From assembly GCF_004792665.1 (NCBI RefSeq), contig NZ_SRZX01000005.1, positions 124,001-188,000 on the forward strand: a DNA stretch of 64,000 bases, given 5' to 3'. The DNA is from Marinobacter orientalis (GTDB lineage: Bacteria; Pseudomonadota; Gammaproteobacteria; Pseudomonadales; Oleiphilaceae). Of the stretch, positions 25,118 through 34,109 are shown piece by piece (positions within the stretch are counted from its first letter, which is position 1; each line of letters opens with the position of its first letter). The notes below the pieces were generated by a model that was not told the origin of the DNA, made no database searches, and saw nothing but the letters and a program-made list of their open reading frames with translations. The translations under genes and the position numbers were made by a program.

Positions 25118-25471
25118 ATGATAAAGCTTCGAGCCGAACAAAAAGCAATAATCCGCACCTACCGCCGGATCGTCCAAGGGTGGCGTGTCCCAGGTTCTCA
25201 AATCCTCACTCTAATCGGGGATCCTGATGAATTCGAATTTGAGGGCTGGGCAACTGGTTCCGGGGCACCAATTCCATCCGATACTCTGGAGCGAATCAGC
25301 TATGTATTCGGCATATACAAAGCCTTACGAATTCTTTTTCCAGATGAGCAGCGCGCGAATGCCTGGCCGCGCAAACCCAACAGGTACTTTGAGGAGCGAC
25401 CAGCCTTAGATGTCATGCTTGACGGTGATCTTGCTCGGGTGCGCTGTTATCTCGATGCTCAGTGTCAGTGA
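25118..25471 (+). CDS. Antitoxin Xre/MbcA/ParS toxin-binding domain protein (orphan)
   Basis: This 117-aa protein ends with the toxin-binding pattern of the Xre/MbcA/ParS (DUF2384) family: LERISYVFGIYKALRILFPD then PNRYFEERPALDVMLDGDLARVRCYLDAQ. The N-terminal part (AIIRTYRRIVQGWRVPGSQILTLIG) would be the DNA-binding segment. The ATG at 25118 follows GAGGAG at 9 bp. Such antitoxins usually have a RES-domain NAD-degrading toxin directly downstream. Here the next gene (25523) does not look like RES, so the antitoxin appears orphaned or paired with something unusual. Confidence 0.78.
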   Translation: MIKLRAEQKAIIRTYRRIVQGWRVPGSQILTLIGDPDEFEFEGWATGSGAPIPSDTLERISYVFGIYKALRILFPDEQRANAWPRKPNRYFEERPALDVMLDGDLARVRCYLDAQCQ

Positions 25472-25522
25472 CCTACCTTATGAGGCCTATTGTTTTACAG
25501 CTAACCAAACCCTTGACCGCAA

Positions 25523-26020
25523 ATGGCACCAGCGACAGTGGAGTGCACTGACATCGATTCCCATGATCCCCTTCATCAGATCTTTGCTTACCGCGCATTC
25601 GATTTCCGCAACAGGTTCCCGGATCCGCTACCAACTTTTCGGGCGGCTTTGGAGTGCTTGCAAAGCGAGGCCGCCTACATGCCCGATATCGACGCAGAGA
25701 TAATAGCTTATCTTCGGGATGGCCGTTCTATTCCCTTGCCGGATTGTTTTTATTGGGTGACGAAGAAACGTTTTTCATCCAGAGAAGAGGCCCAATGCTG
25801 GGTTGAAGAGCGCCAATCGGCAATGGCACAGGGCGGACCTCTATCTAAGCTCGCCGGTCTCGCGGTAGCTGATCCACAAGATCCAATTGAAAAACAGATT
25901 CAGGACGCAATGGAAAGCACGGTGACTTACGTCATTGCTGAGGAGCACAATGATACCATCTCCCAGCAAGCCGCTGACTGGCTAAGGGCTGCGATCCTGG
26001 GATTGCCTCCGTCCGGCTGA
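25523..26020 (+). CDS. Hypothetical protein downstream of orphan antitoxin
   Basis: This 165-aa acidic, soluble protein has no domain I recognise and no RES signature. The start is uncertain: an in-frame stop just upstream forces the ATG at 25523, which has no good ribosome-binding site. It lies 51 bp after the antitoxin-like gene and converges on the 669-aa gene of the helicase operon. If the antitoxin has a partner, this is the only candidate by position. Confidence 0.5.
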   Translation: MAPATVECTDIDSHDPLHQIFAYRAFDFRNRFPDPLPTFRAALECLQSEAAYMPDIDAEIIAYLRDGRSIPLPDCFYWVTKKRFSSREEAQCWVEERQSAMAQGGPLSKLAGLAVADPQDPIEKQIQDAMESTVTYVIAEEHNDTISQQAADWLRAAILGLPPSG

Positions 26021-26045
26021 TGCCCCTTTAGCTCTGAGCTGAATG

Positions 26046-28055
26046 TTACAGCTTGGCCAGAACCCTGCGCTCCCCATATTCCCTCAAATGCTTGAAAATA
26101 TAGGGGAACACGGTTGTCCCTTTATGCCGGATATGCCATACCTCGAGCGATCTCCAGAACCAGTCGGGAACAGGGATACCATTGGTGTCAACATGGTAAA
26201 TATGATTGAAGTTCTCTTGATCTCGCCTTGCTGATCCGATGTCCCCGGCTGCGTATAGCCTGCGTGCTTCGTCGATCCATAGTCCGGAAGTTGAAGACAG
26301 CGGCCCCGCGTCCTTTGACTGCAGTGACGCTTTCAATCGATATCCGTTTTCTGCAAGGTTGTTAAAGAAATGTTTGTTGGCCTGGCCCCGGTATTTCAGC
26401 TTCTTGAAGGCACTTGCCGGTATTGTTGAGCTGTATCCCGAGGCGATGTCTGTCAGTTGGTCTAGAATGGGGCTGTCTGGATGTTGAGCACAGTAGTGCA
26501 TTACCAGATCGGTCGGTACGCCGTCGCCTATGGCCTGATCAATCTCTTTCACTAGCGTGTGAATTTCACGCTCATTTGGCAGGCATACCGCCCCGGTATC
26601 GGTGACTATGAATGCGTCTCCCGAGTCCGGCCAAAAAACAATGTCTGCACGATCAAACCCCTGGAATACACTCCGTTGTTGCTGTTGGGTCAAATTAGCG
26701 TGTATTTCCTCGACCATGTGTTCTGGCAACTCGCCGAACTCCAAATTTTGGTCTTTTATCCTGCAGAAAAACATCGGCCAGCGAATCCTGGGGTTGGTTG
26801 GGTTGTCCTTTGGGCGGATCGATGTGATGAACCAGGCATCTCCCGGCAGGGGCGGATAGTCCAGCATCAGTTTGCGCTGTTGGATTTCTGACTTGAGGAA
26901 CAGCTCTTTGACGAGCACTTCTACGACGTGTTTGTTCGCCTTTTCGATTAGCCGTTCGGGATAACAGGATTGAATAACTGCATCCGGATGGTTTTTGCGG
27001 GCTACTTTGTAAGGGTCCGGCTCACCGTCCTGGTAGTTTTCTTTATCATTGACCACAAGGATGTTGAGCCCATCTGGTTTGATGTCGTTAGCCGGGACAG
27101 AGTGGACCCCCATTCGGCGTAATTCTGCTTCCAATTGGGCAGTAGAATTACGGTCGTGGCTGTAGTTGATAATCCAGATGGGTTGTTGCTTAATTAATTC
27201 ATTCAGCTCGGTGTAGCTTTTTTTCACCAGTCGTTCCGGGATCTGTTTTCGGGCACTTGGCTGGACGCTGTCGAGCTCAATACTAAAAGCATCGCCGTAG
27301 GCAAGCCGTATATCCTCGAGAAACATGGATAGGACGCCCAATCGGGTTTGGTAATAGGATTCAAGCGTGATCGCTCCGCTGAGCTTGATGGCGGAGACTC
27401 GATTTTTGTGTTTTCTCCACAACGCTCTTTTCACGTATTGACCGTCACTGGAGCGCTTCACCTCCTGGTTTAGCGTGTCCAGTTCATAGCGGGGCATTCG
27501 CGCTATAGTTGATGCTAGCCTCCCATTTTTGTCCCCGTGCATTTTGAGCGGGGTGAAGGTGCTGGTTTTAAATATCAATCGCCACATGCCTGTGGCCGGG
27601 CATTTCTGCGGATCAACGTTCGCTGTGGTAATGATGCTACCGTCGGACTCAAATCTTTTGTATTTGGTAACATAGTAAAGGCCATCAGCTTCGACTCGCT
27701 GTTGTTTGTCTTTCTCGAGGTTGAGTAATCGTGGCATGGCCCTGATCAAAAGTGCCCGGAGTATCCAGTCATGGAGTGAATCCAAGGCTTCTTTCCTTAC
27801 ACTCAAGGAATCATCTTTGAGGTTGGGAGTGATGCCTTTGGGCAGTAAGACCCAGTATTGGCTGTGCTTCCAATCCTGAAGTAGGGCAAGGACTCGGGCC
27901 GATCGGTAGATGCGGGTTGGCATATGGGGTAGTTGGGCATTTCTCTCATTGGCAGATAAGCTCTGATAGGAGAGGCAGGCAACCTCAAACCTGTCCGAAA
28001 GGGCGGCGTGATCAATCACTGTTTCTTTGATAAAAGATGTGAGTACGGAGTTCAT
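26046..28055 (-). CDS. Unknown 669-aa protein coupled to SF2 helicase; possible MID/PIWI-like
   Basis: The start at 28055 overlaps the helicase stop as ATGA, with AGGTGA 6 bp upstream, so the two genes are translationally coupled. No catalytic motif is obvious. The central part (about residues 300-400) reads IWIINYSHDRNSTAQLEAEL, LNILVVNDKE and YKVARKNHPDAVIQSCY, followed by a Lys-rich helix. A Tyr, Arg/Lys (+4/+5), Gln (+13) and Lys (+39) order is reminiscent of the 5'-phosphate pocket of MID domains in PIWI proteins. A following beta segment (AWFITSIRP, WPMFFCRIKDQNLEF) could be a degenerate PIWI core without the catalytic acids. This is only a hypothesis. What is firm is a conserved-looking two-gene unit with a helicase and a WYL regulator. 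Confidence 0.65.
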   Translation of the reverse strand: MNSVLTSFIKETVIDHAALSDRFEVACLSYQSLSANERNAQLPHMPTRIYRSARVLALLQDWKHSQYWVLLPKGITPNLKDDSLSVRKEALDSLHDWILRALLIRAMPRLLNLEKDKQQRVEADGLYYVTKYKRFESDGSIITTANVDPQKCPATGMWRLIFKTSTFTPLKMHGDKNGRLASTIARMPRYELDTLNQEVKRSSDGQYVKRALWRKHKNRVSAIKLSGAITLESYYQTRLGVLSMFLEDIRLAYGDAFSIELDSVQPSARKQIPERLVKKSYTELNELIKQQPIWIINYSHDRNSTAQLEAELRRMGVHSVPANDIKPDGLNILVVNDKENYQDGEPDPYKVARKNHPDAVIQSCYPERLIEKANKHVVEVLVKELFLKSEIQQRKLMLDYPPLPGDAWFITSIRPKDNPTNPRIRWPMFFCRIKDQNLEFGELPEHMVEEIHANLTQQQQRSVFQGFDRADIVFWPDSGDAFIVTDTGAVCLPNEREIHTLVKEIDQAIGDGVPTDLVMHYCAQHPDSPILDQLTDIASGYSSTIPASAFKKLKYRGQANKHFFNNLAENGYRLKASLQSKDAGPLSSTSGLWIDEARRLYAAGDIGSARRDQENFNHIYHVDTNGIPVPDWFWRSLEVWHIRHKGTTVFPYIFKHLREYGERRVLAKL

Positions 28056-31000
28056 TGGCATTCACCTATCCATTCCAGCAGGGCTTGCAGATTGTTATGA
28101 AGGATTTCTCCGGTGTCGGGGTTGAGAAGTCCCGGAACTTCCAACACCGAGCTGTCGGTCCGGCTGGAGGGTTTAAGTTCCTCCGAAAGATAACGGCATC
28201 GTTTACCCTCTTCGCCAAAGAGGTTGATGTAAGCGAAATGCTCCATACCGATACTGGTTTTTAGTTCATTTGCTTTGTACGGGTGGTTTTCGATGGTGCC
28301 GTCAGAGCGCCAGTGTTTGGCGTCAATGCCAACGGGCGGTTTATCTGGCGTCACACGAAGCAGGAAGTCGCACATCTCATAGGCTTCCGACGGCAGTTTC
28401 TCTACAAGTAACCCATGATGCTGCAATAAGGCCTCGATGCCTTCTTCACCGAGGGCACCTTTGTACAGATTGAAGAAGGCTGCCGGATTCATGATATAAG
28501 AGAGCTGTTGCCAGCCGGTTGCATAGCCTTTTGATTCAAAATGGCCGCAGACAATGGGGTTTTTCATAAGCGCTAGTAGCCCGCTCTCGGCTTCGCTGAT
28601 CCACCTGCTTCCATGGGCCTGATCAAAGAACTGAAGGTCTCTATCTGACTCTAGGTAATGCTCATCTGTTTCAAGATTTCCCGAGAACCGATAGCCACCA
28701 ATCGAAGGCGATTGTATGTATAGCCTCGGATTGCTTGCCGATGGCTTTGCTCGGGTAGGTTCGGTTAGTAGCTGTTTGCGCAGATCCTCCCAGTTCCTGA
28801 TCGCCGTTTCGGGATCTGCTCCATGAAACCCTGACATCAGTTCACGGATGAGGCCAAGTGTGTCAGCGGTATAGAGTTCGGCCTTGTTGTGCAGTCGGAT
28901 CAACTCTCGGTCATCACCCTTAAACTGCATTGCTTTGTTGGCATGTTCTGTCAGCGCAATGTATTCGTGCGACAGCGAGTCTCGAGATCGTGGGTCTGTT
29001 CCAAGGACCGGCCTGAGGTCACTATCCGCAAAGAGCTTGATCGCGGGCCTTTTAAACGCTGTTCGTGCGGTGCGGCCAACAGCTTGCTCGATGACTTTTC
29101 GAATCAGCCACTCATAGTCCCCGGTTTCGTAGTAGCGTCCCAGATGTAAGTGTTGTGAGGTACCTTGCAAGGCTTGTTTGACCCACCCTCTCGCTTCCCG
29201 AGGAGAAATCCAACCAGCTTCCTGAAGCGCCATGATCTGATGGAAGAGTAGTAATTGGTTAATTTGGTAGTCCTCAGAATCACTCAGCAATTGATGGGTG
29301 GGCTTTTCGAGGTAGAGCGTGTCGATATCCGCTCTGGCTTCGCTCGGCTCGGCGCCATAGCCTACCCAGATTAACTCTGCTCGATCTTGTTCAAGTTCTA
29401 CTGGGTAATCCGGGTTTTTGCCTTCTCCCATGGAGGCATAGGTTGAAAGCATGATGACTTTGTCGTTGGTTGTACTCAGATGCTTAAGAGCATTCTCGAA
29501 CTCACCGAGGCGCATGGACTGAGCATCCATGCCAGGGAACAGCTTGAACCCTCGGCCGGACATTTCGCTTCTTTTTTGAAGAAACTCTTTCAAAAATGAG
29601 ATGAAATCGGTGTGTTTTGCGGGGCTGATCGTTCTGTTGAGCAACACGAGCATATAGCGGTTGGTGTCGGCGGCCATGAAGTGATCAAGAGATTTGAGAA
29701 GCCTGGACACCCAGGTAAGGGCAAATTCCCCATCTCCGTCTTTTCCAAGCCACTGGTTCAATACCGCTCCGGGTTTTCGAACCGCCTGACGAGAGTTATG
29801 AGTCAGTGCCTCGGTCAAGAAGTTACGGTCAGGTGCTATAAACTCTATCCCTACCTGGACACCTGCCTCAGCGTAACGCCGCCGGCTCTGGTAGTAGGCC
29901 CCAATCCTGGCTTTTTGATCATGGGTTAACTCAACGAAATGCGATCCGAGACGGGTTTTCAGATAGTCCTGATCAAAGTTCTTGGTAACAGTGGGGGAGT
30001 TCGCTGTCGCACTGATACCGACGATTTTGGCGCCACTTTCAACGAGTCGCGCCAACAGGCCTGTTGGGGTAACGGTAAAACCGGTGTAGTAACAACTAAC
30101 CGTATCGAGAGTGCCTTCGTTCCGGCGTACATCGGTCAGCTTCAAACCGTTGTCATGATAGGTTCTGGAGGCAGCCCTGTTATCCGAGAAGTCAGTGTTT
30201 GAGCGCCTACCGGAAAAGCTGACCTGAGCGTCGAATGCGGCAAACACTACGGTACGAAGATCCTGAAGGTTGAAGTGCCTCAAAATAGAGTGGACGGCAT
30301 TCTGTAGGGTCGCACTTTTGGAATGTCCGCCATCAACGTCAGTTTTAGCCAGGTTATTCAGGTAGAGCCACACGGAGGAGCGCATGATCCAGATGAAGCG
30401 ACGGAACAGCCAATCCGCTTCGTTGATAAATCGGCTCATTCGGTTTTGAGTACTGCCGCGTTCTCCCTTGGTTTCCCTGGGCTCGCTTCGGATGATGTTT
30501 TTTTGCAGGTTCTCATCGGTGACCAGTTTGAAAATGTGTTCTGAGCTGTGTGCATGAGTGACGGTTCGGTCTGAAAAGAGTCGGACTTTTTCATTCTCCA
30601 GGCTGGCACCGTCAATGTTAAAGGCGAACTGTAGGTTCCAGCGTTCTGCAAAGTCTGAGAGAGCGGAGCGCAGGGTGCCGAACTTGTCCTCGATACCCTC
30701 GTATCGATTGGATCGTTCCAGTCGATGTTGCAGAAGATTGGCGTGCAGAGTTCGAGTCAGCTCGATCAGGTCCATGGCCCTTTGGTCTGCCATGAACTGA
30801 AGAATAATTTCGTTCTGGCGATCGAACTCGTCAATGAGCATGAGGGCATCGTTAAGTTCTCGTATGGGATGGATACGGTTTTTCGTTGTCTGATAACCAG
30901 CGAGAAATTTCCGGGTCGTCATGAAGCATACCCGCGCCTCTTTCCTGCGAAGTCGATCACCGGGAATGAGCTTGTCCAAAATCTCATAATGTCTCGCAGA

Positions 31001-31627
31001 TAAAGTGACTGGATTTTCACTGCGTTGCCGGGCCTGAATATGGCTGATTATCTGTCGATAGGTTTCAGCAGCCTCCCGCTCGAGGGACTCTTGAAGGCCG
31101 ACCCGAACAGTCGGGTGGTCGTTAATGGTTTGGCCTAATTTCTTGACAGTTTTCCAGTTGTGACGAAGCTGGGCATCCGAATTCAGGTCGAACAGTTCGA
31201 TGACTTGTTCAACCGAAGCTTCCTCAACTTCAAGCAATTGGTTCCCCTGACTTGGCAGATACACGATCTGACTTTTCAGCGCGGCCTTTTGGCTGCTGGA
31301 AAAGCGGGGTTTGCCGTCAATAGCCTGTTTGTCGATCAACTCACAGAGCTCTTCATAGGTTTGGCGAACGTTGTCGACTGAGTTGGTGATGTAGTAGATC
31401 GTTCTGCCGGAGTCTGGTCCAGTGGCCACCAGCTCTTCAAGAATGAGCTGTTTGATACTGTGGGTTTTGCCGATGCCGGTTTGAGCGGGGACAAGCACCA
31501 GACATCCGGATTTAACACAAGAGCCAATGTTCGGTTGAAGTTCGTTTTGCAGCAAATCATCCAGTGGGGTGAGTGCTGGTTTCTGCGCGGCCGTCTGGTT
31601 CGGGAACTCTGCTATCATCACTAGCAT
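28052..31627 (-). CDS. Large superfamily 2 helicase
   Basis: This 1191-aa protein has Walker A AQTGIGKTH (residues 48-56), a motif II LMLIDEFD (about 262-269), motif III VGISATANS (about 535) and motif VI QAVGRTAR (about 846). These are the marks of a DEAD/DinG-related SF2 helicase. Between motifs II and III lies a long helical insertion, and after motif VI are about 340 residues of unknown fold. It is first in a two-gene operon with the 669-aa protein. A BrxR/CapW-like regulator diverges from it, which is a common defence-locus layout. The size and the insertion set it apart from housekeeping helicases. The ribosome-binding site is weak. Confidence 0.85.
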   Translation of the reverse strand: MLVMIAEFPNQTAAQKPALTPLDDLLQNELQPNIGSCVKSGCLVLVPAQTGIGKTHSIKQLILEELVATGPDSGRTIYYITNSVDNVRQTYEELCELIDKQAIDGKPRFSSSQKAALKSQIVYLPSQGNQLLEVEEASVEQVIELFDLNSDAQLRHNWKTVKKLGQTINDHPTVRVGLQESLEREAAETYRQIISHIQARQRSENPVTLSARHYEILDKLIPGDRLRRKEARVCFMTTRKFLAGYQTTKNRIHPIRELNDALMLIDEFDRQNEIILQFMADQRAMDLIELTRTLHANLLQHRLERSNRYEGIEDKFGTLRSALSDFAERWNLQFAFNIDGASLENEKVRLFSDRTVTHAHSSEHIFKLVTDENLQKNIIRSEPRETKGERGSTQNRMSRFINEADWLFRRFIWIMRSSVWLYLNNLAKTDVDGGHSKSATLQNAVHSILRHFNLQDLRTVVFAAFDAQVSFSGRRSNTDFSDNRAASRTYHDNGLKLTDVRRNEGTLDTVSCYYTGFTVTPTGLLARLVESGAKIVGISATANSPTVTKNFDQDYLKTRLGSHFVELTHDQKARIGAYYQSRRRYAEAGVQVGIEFIAPDRNFLTEALTHNSRQAVRKPGAVLNQWLGKDGDGEFALTWVSRLLKSLDHFMAADTNRYMLVLLNRTISPAKHTDFISFLKEFLQKRSEMSGRGFKLFPGMDAQSMRLGEFENALKHLSTTNDKVIMLSTYASMGEGKNPDYPVELEQDRAELIWVGYGAEPSEARADIDTLYLEKPTHQLLSDSEDYQINQLLLFHQIMALQEAGWISPREARGWVKQALQGTSQHLHLGRYYETGDYEWLIRKVIEQAVGRTARTAFKRPAIKLFADSDLRPVLGTDPRSRDSLSHEYIALTEHANKAMQFKGDDRELIRLHNKAELYTADTLGLIRELMSGFHGADPETAIRNWEDLRKQLLTEPTRAKPSASNPRLYIQSPSIGGYRFSGNLETDEHYLESDRDLQFFDQAHGSRWISEAESGLLALMKNPIVCGHFESKGYATGWQQLSYIMNPAAFFNLYKGALGEEGIEALLQHHGLLVEKLPSEAYEMCDFLLRVTPDKPPVGIDAKHWRSDGTIENHPYKANELKTSIGMEHFAYINLFGEEGKRCRYLSEELKPSSRTDSSVLEVPGLLNPDTGEILHNNLQALLEWIGECQ

Positions 31628-31639
31628 CCGTTGGTAATG

Positions 31640-31680
31640 TGTAGCTACATGTTTACAAGGAACCGGTAGCTATCGCGATA
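31640..31680. promoter_or_regulatory. Palindromes in the divergent helicase/WYL promoter
   Basis: Two perfect 10-bp palindromes, TGTAGCTACA (31640-31649) and TATCGCGATA (31671-31680), lie between the divergent starts at 31627 and 31733. They are 31 bp apart, about three helical turns. They are candidate operators for the WYL regulator encoded next to them. Confidence 0.5.
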
Positions 31681-31732
31681 CTGTACGGATTCACAATGTG
31701 TCCAATTTTTGAACGGTAACGTTAGGGAAGCT

Positions 31733-32620
31733 ATGACGGCCAAGGATATTACCTGGGACAGGCAGAACCAGTTTCACCTTCTCGAGGTGGTTGCGCAGTG
31801 GGAAGGGCGGGTAACTACTGAGCATTTGCAGAGAGCTTTCGGAATCAATAGCCGAACCACTGCAAGCCACATCTTGAAGGATTATCTAAAGGACGTGCCA
31901 GGGAACCTGAAACATTCTGTGAGTTATCGCGGCTATGTGCCAAATGCGGATTTCCGGCCTCGGTATAGTCGAGGAGAACTGGGCGAATACCTCTCGTTAA
32001 TGACTCGTCACAATACCCTGAATCCTTCGTTTGCAGGTTTAAAAGATCTTCCCGCGCCAACAGAATCACTTTCCCTTCCGCACCGTGCGGTGTCAACTGA
32101 TGTGGTGCGCCAGGTGGTGCAGGCAACACAAGCCCGAAGCAGGCTAGAGGTGGTTTACCGCTCTCTTTCGACTCCGGAAGGCGAAGACCGGATTATAGCG
32201 CCCCATACTCTGGTTTATTCCGGGCTTCGATGGCACGTGAGAGCCTGGTGTGAAAAGCACCGAAACTTTCGCGATTTTGTCCTGACGCGGATGAACCCTG
32301 GCGCAGAGTTGATTGGAGAGGCGCTAACTGACGCGGACCCTAGTCAGGATTACAACTGGCAGAACCACATTGTGCTCCGTCTAGCTCCCAATTCAGGGCT
32401 CACTGCTGCGCAACAGCGTATGGTTGCTCTGGATTATGGGATGGGAAATGACCATGAACTTAAGGTTCCGGTACGATGTGCATTGGCGCATTATCTGATG
32501 CAGTCACTTAACATTTTTTGGAGTTCAGAAAAATGTGAGCCTCGAGAGCAGCCTCTGGTTGTAATTAATAGGGAAGAGGTCGAACCTTTTGTATTTGGTG
32601 GCTCTGCGCCAAGGCCATGA
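31733..32620 (+). CDS. WYL-domain regulator of BrxR/CapW type
   Basis: This 295-aa protein has an N-terminal winged helix (QFHLLEVVAQWEGRVTTEHLQRAFGINSRTTASHILKDYLKD), a WYL domain with LEVVYRSLSTPEGEDRIIAPHTLVYSGLRWHVRAWCEKHRNFRDFVLTRM split across about residues 138-195, and a C-terminal extension. This is the build of BrxR and CapW, repressors that hold BREX, CBASS and other anti-phage operons silent until infection. The ATG at 31733 follows AGGGAA; a TTG 24 bp upstream is less likely. It is transcribed divergently from the helicase operon across two palindromes, so it probably represses that operon. The regulator class is firm; its ligand is unknown. Confidence 0.85.
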   Translation: MTAKDITWDRQNQFHLLEVVAQWEGRVTTEHLQRAFGINSRTTASHILKDYLKDVPGNLKHSVSYRGYVPNADFRPRYSRGELGEYLSLMTRHNTLNPSFAGLKDLPAPTESLSLPHRAVSTDVVRQVVQATQARSRLEVVYRSLSTPEGEDRIIAPHTLVYSGLRWHVRAWCEKHRNFRDFVLTRMNPGAELIGEALTDADPSQDYNWQNHIVLRLAPNSGLTAAQQRMVALDYGMGNDHELKVPVRCALAHYLMQSLNIFWSSEKCEPREQPLVVINREEVEPFVFGGSAPRP

Positions 32621-32687
32621 ATATCGTTCCTTATCGGGAGACATAACAAAGATCAGGCAAGTCCGTCACTTTTACTGATGCGTGTTA

Positions 32688-33449
32688 TCAGGTGACGATA
32701 ATGACCCTGCCGTCCACATTCACAGCCTGTCCATCACCTAGATTGATTAAGAAATGCTCTGACCAACGGGTATGCCCGAATACTGTCATTCCAGCGAACC
32801 CCGTTTCCAGAGATAGTGCAATGGCAGGGACGCCGAGTTGGTTTAATCCTACATCTTCAGTCCCTTGGTGAAGCAGAAGAATATCCGGGGATTGGCGGGT
32901 CACATGCTCCATAGCGGCTAAAAATGCTTCTTCACTGCGCCGGTTGTGTCGCTTCGGGTCGCCGATCACCCCGCTAACACCTCCAACCCGGAACCCGGAA
33001 ACCATTAATAAGTCAGCGTCCAGCAGCGGAACGTTTGAGGGTAAGTATTCATTGGGATCTACATGGTCATGATTGCCGAGTACTCCGACCACCTGCCTCG
33101 CTATGGTTGAGAGAGCTTTAAAAGCTGCAGTCACGTTCCCACTTCCACCGACCTTTCGACAGTCGGGATAGTCATAAAGATCGCCACAGGATAATAGCGT
33201 TGAGATATCGGGAATTATTCCGGCGCCCCTGAGTTTTGCAAGCTCGTCAGCGACTGCTTCCCCAAGAAGGCGTTCCGTACCGTGCAACTTTCGGGACAAG
33301 TATTCGCGACCTTGGAGATCGGACGTCAGGACAACGGATCGAACCTCAATAGGCAATTCGTCTGCTGTAGCTCGAAGGAAAGGGAGTTCTCTAAGGCGTG
33401 GCCTTCCGCCGGTACCACTGGTCCAGTAGCGGAGAGTATGGAAAGGCAT
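32688..33449 (-). CDS. Calcineurin-like metallophosphoesterase
   Basis: This 253-aa protein has motif I TSDLQG (Gln where His is usual), GDLYDYPD, GNHDHVD, a later LLLHQG and GHTRW. The His-to-Gln change in the first motif also occurs in some active phosphoesterases, so activity is likely but not certain. The first 40 residues lie outside the domain and have no ribosome-binding site, so the true start may be internal. A short protein-like frame without an ATG (33391-33576, WLEYFDLQGGRLVALISSPN) overlaps its 5' end and may be a relic of a longer gene. The rest of 33.45-34.1 kb shows nothing I can support. The substrate is unknown. Confidence 0.78.
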   Translation of the reverse strand: MPFHTLRYWTSGTGGRPRLRELPFLRATADELPIEVRSVVLTSDLQGREYLSRKLHGTERLLGEAVADELAKLRGAGIIPDISTLLSCGDLYDYPDCRKVGGSGNVTAAFKALSTIARQVVGVLGNHDHVDPNEYLPSNVPLLDADLLMVSGFRVGGVSGVIGDPKRHNRRSEEAFLAAMEHVTRQSPDILLLHQGTEDVGLNQLGVPAIALSLETGFAGMTVFGHTRWSEHFLINLGDGQAVNVDGRVIIVT

Positions 33450-34109
33450 TGATTCGATTCGACGATGGGTGAGCGATGTCCTCCGTAAACTCGAAGGTGG
33501 CCAATTCAGCTAAGACTACGTTAGGGCTCGAAATAAGCGCGACCAAGCGTCCGCCCTGAAGATCGAAATATTCCAACCAAATTGGGCCAGGATTTACTTG
33601 TGTTGTGACGTTGTTGTTGGCACAAGCGATTTGTTAAGTCCAGCATTGCACGAATTTCCAGGTTTTCACTTGCTTGATTGGAAGCGTATCTTCCAAGCTG
33701 CCGAGAGACTAACGCGAAATATTCCCGTTCTAAGTTTGCACACCGCCCATATCGGGCATGGGGCGAACAGCTCCGATTTCATATCGCCTCTTCCGGGCAC
33801 CGCTAAATGCGTTTGTTCACGAAATGTGCTCTGTCGCTTTGAAAATTTCTCCTTAGTCGACAAACGGTGCGCAAAAAACACGGTTTTCATGCGAAACGCG
33901 CTCGGTCCTCTCTGAAACAATAAGGTCTGGCAGCGCGACAGCCTTACATGGTGACGCCAATTTGCCGGTCTTTCGGGCTTATCGCTCAATCATGCGATTT
34001 CGACTGGCAAACACTCTCGAAAGTACTTGGTTGGCCGGTTCCCAATCAGTGTTGGTCGCTGTCGTTGCCTTGAAGTATTGCACGACAAATTAAACAAAGA
34101 GGTATTGCA

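Noticed and set aside
33391..33576. A 61-aa frame with protein-like sequence overlapping the phosphoesterase gene
   Set aside because: No ATG or GTG start and no ribosome-binding site. The overlap of 59 bp with a clear gene makes translation doubtful. It is noted with the phosphoesterase as a possible relic.
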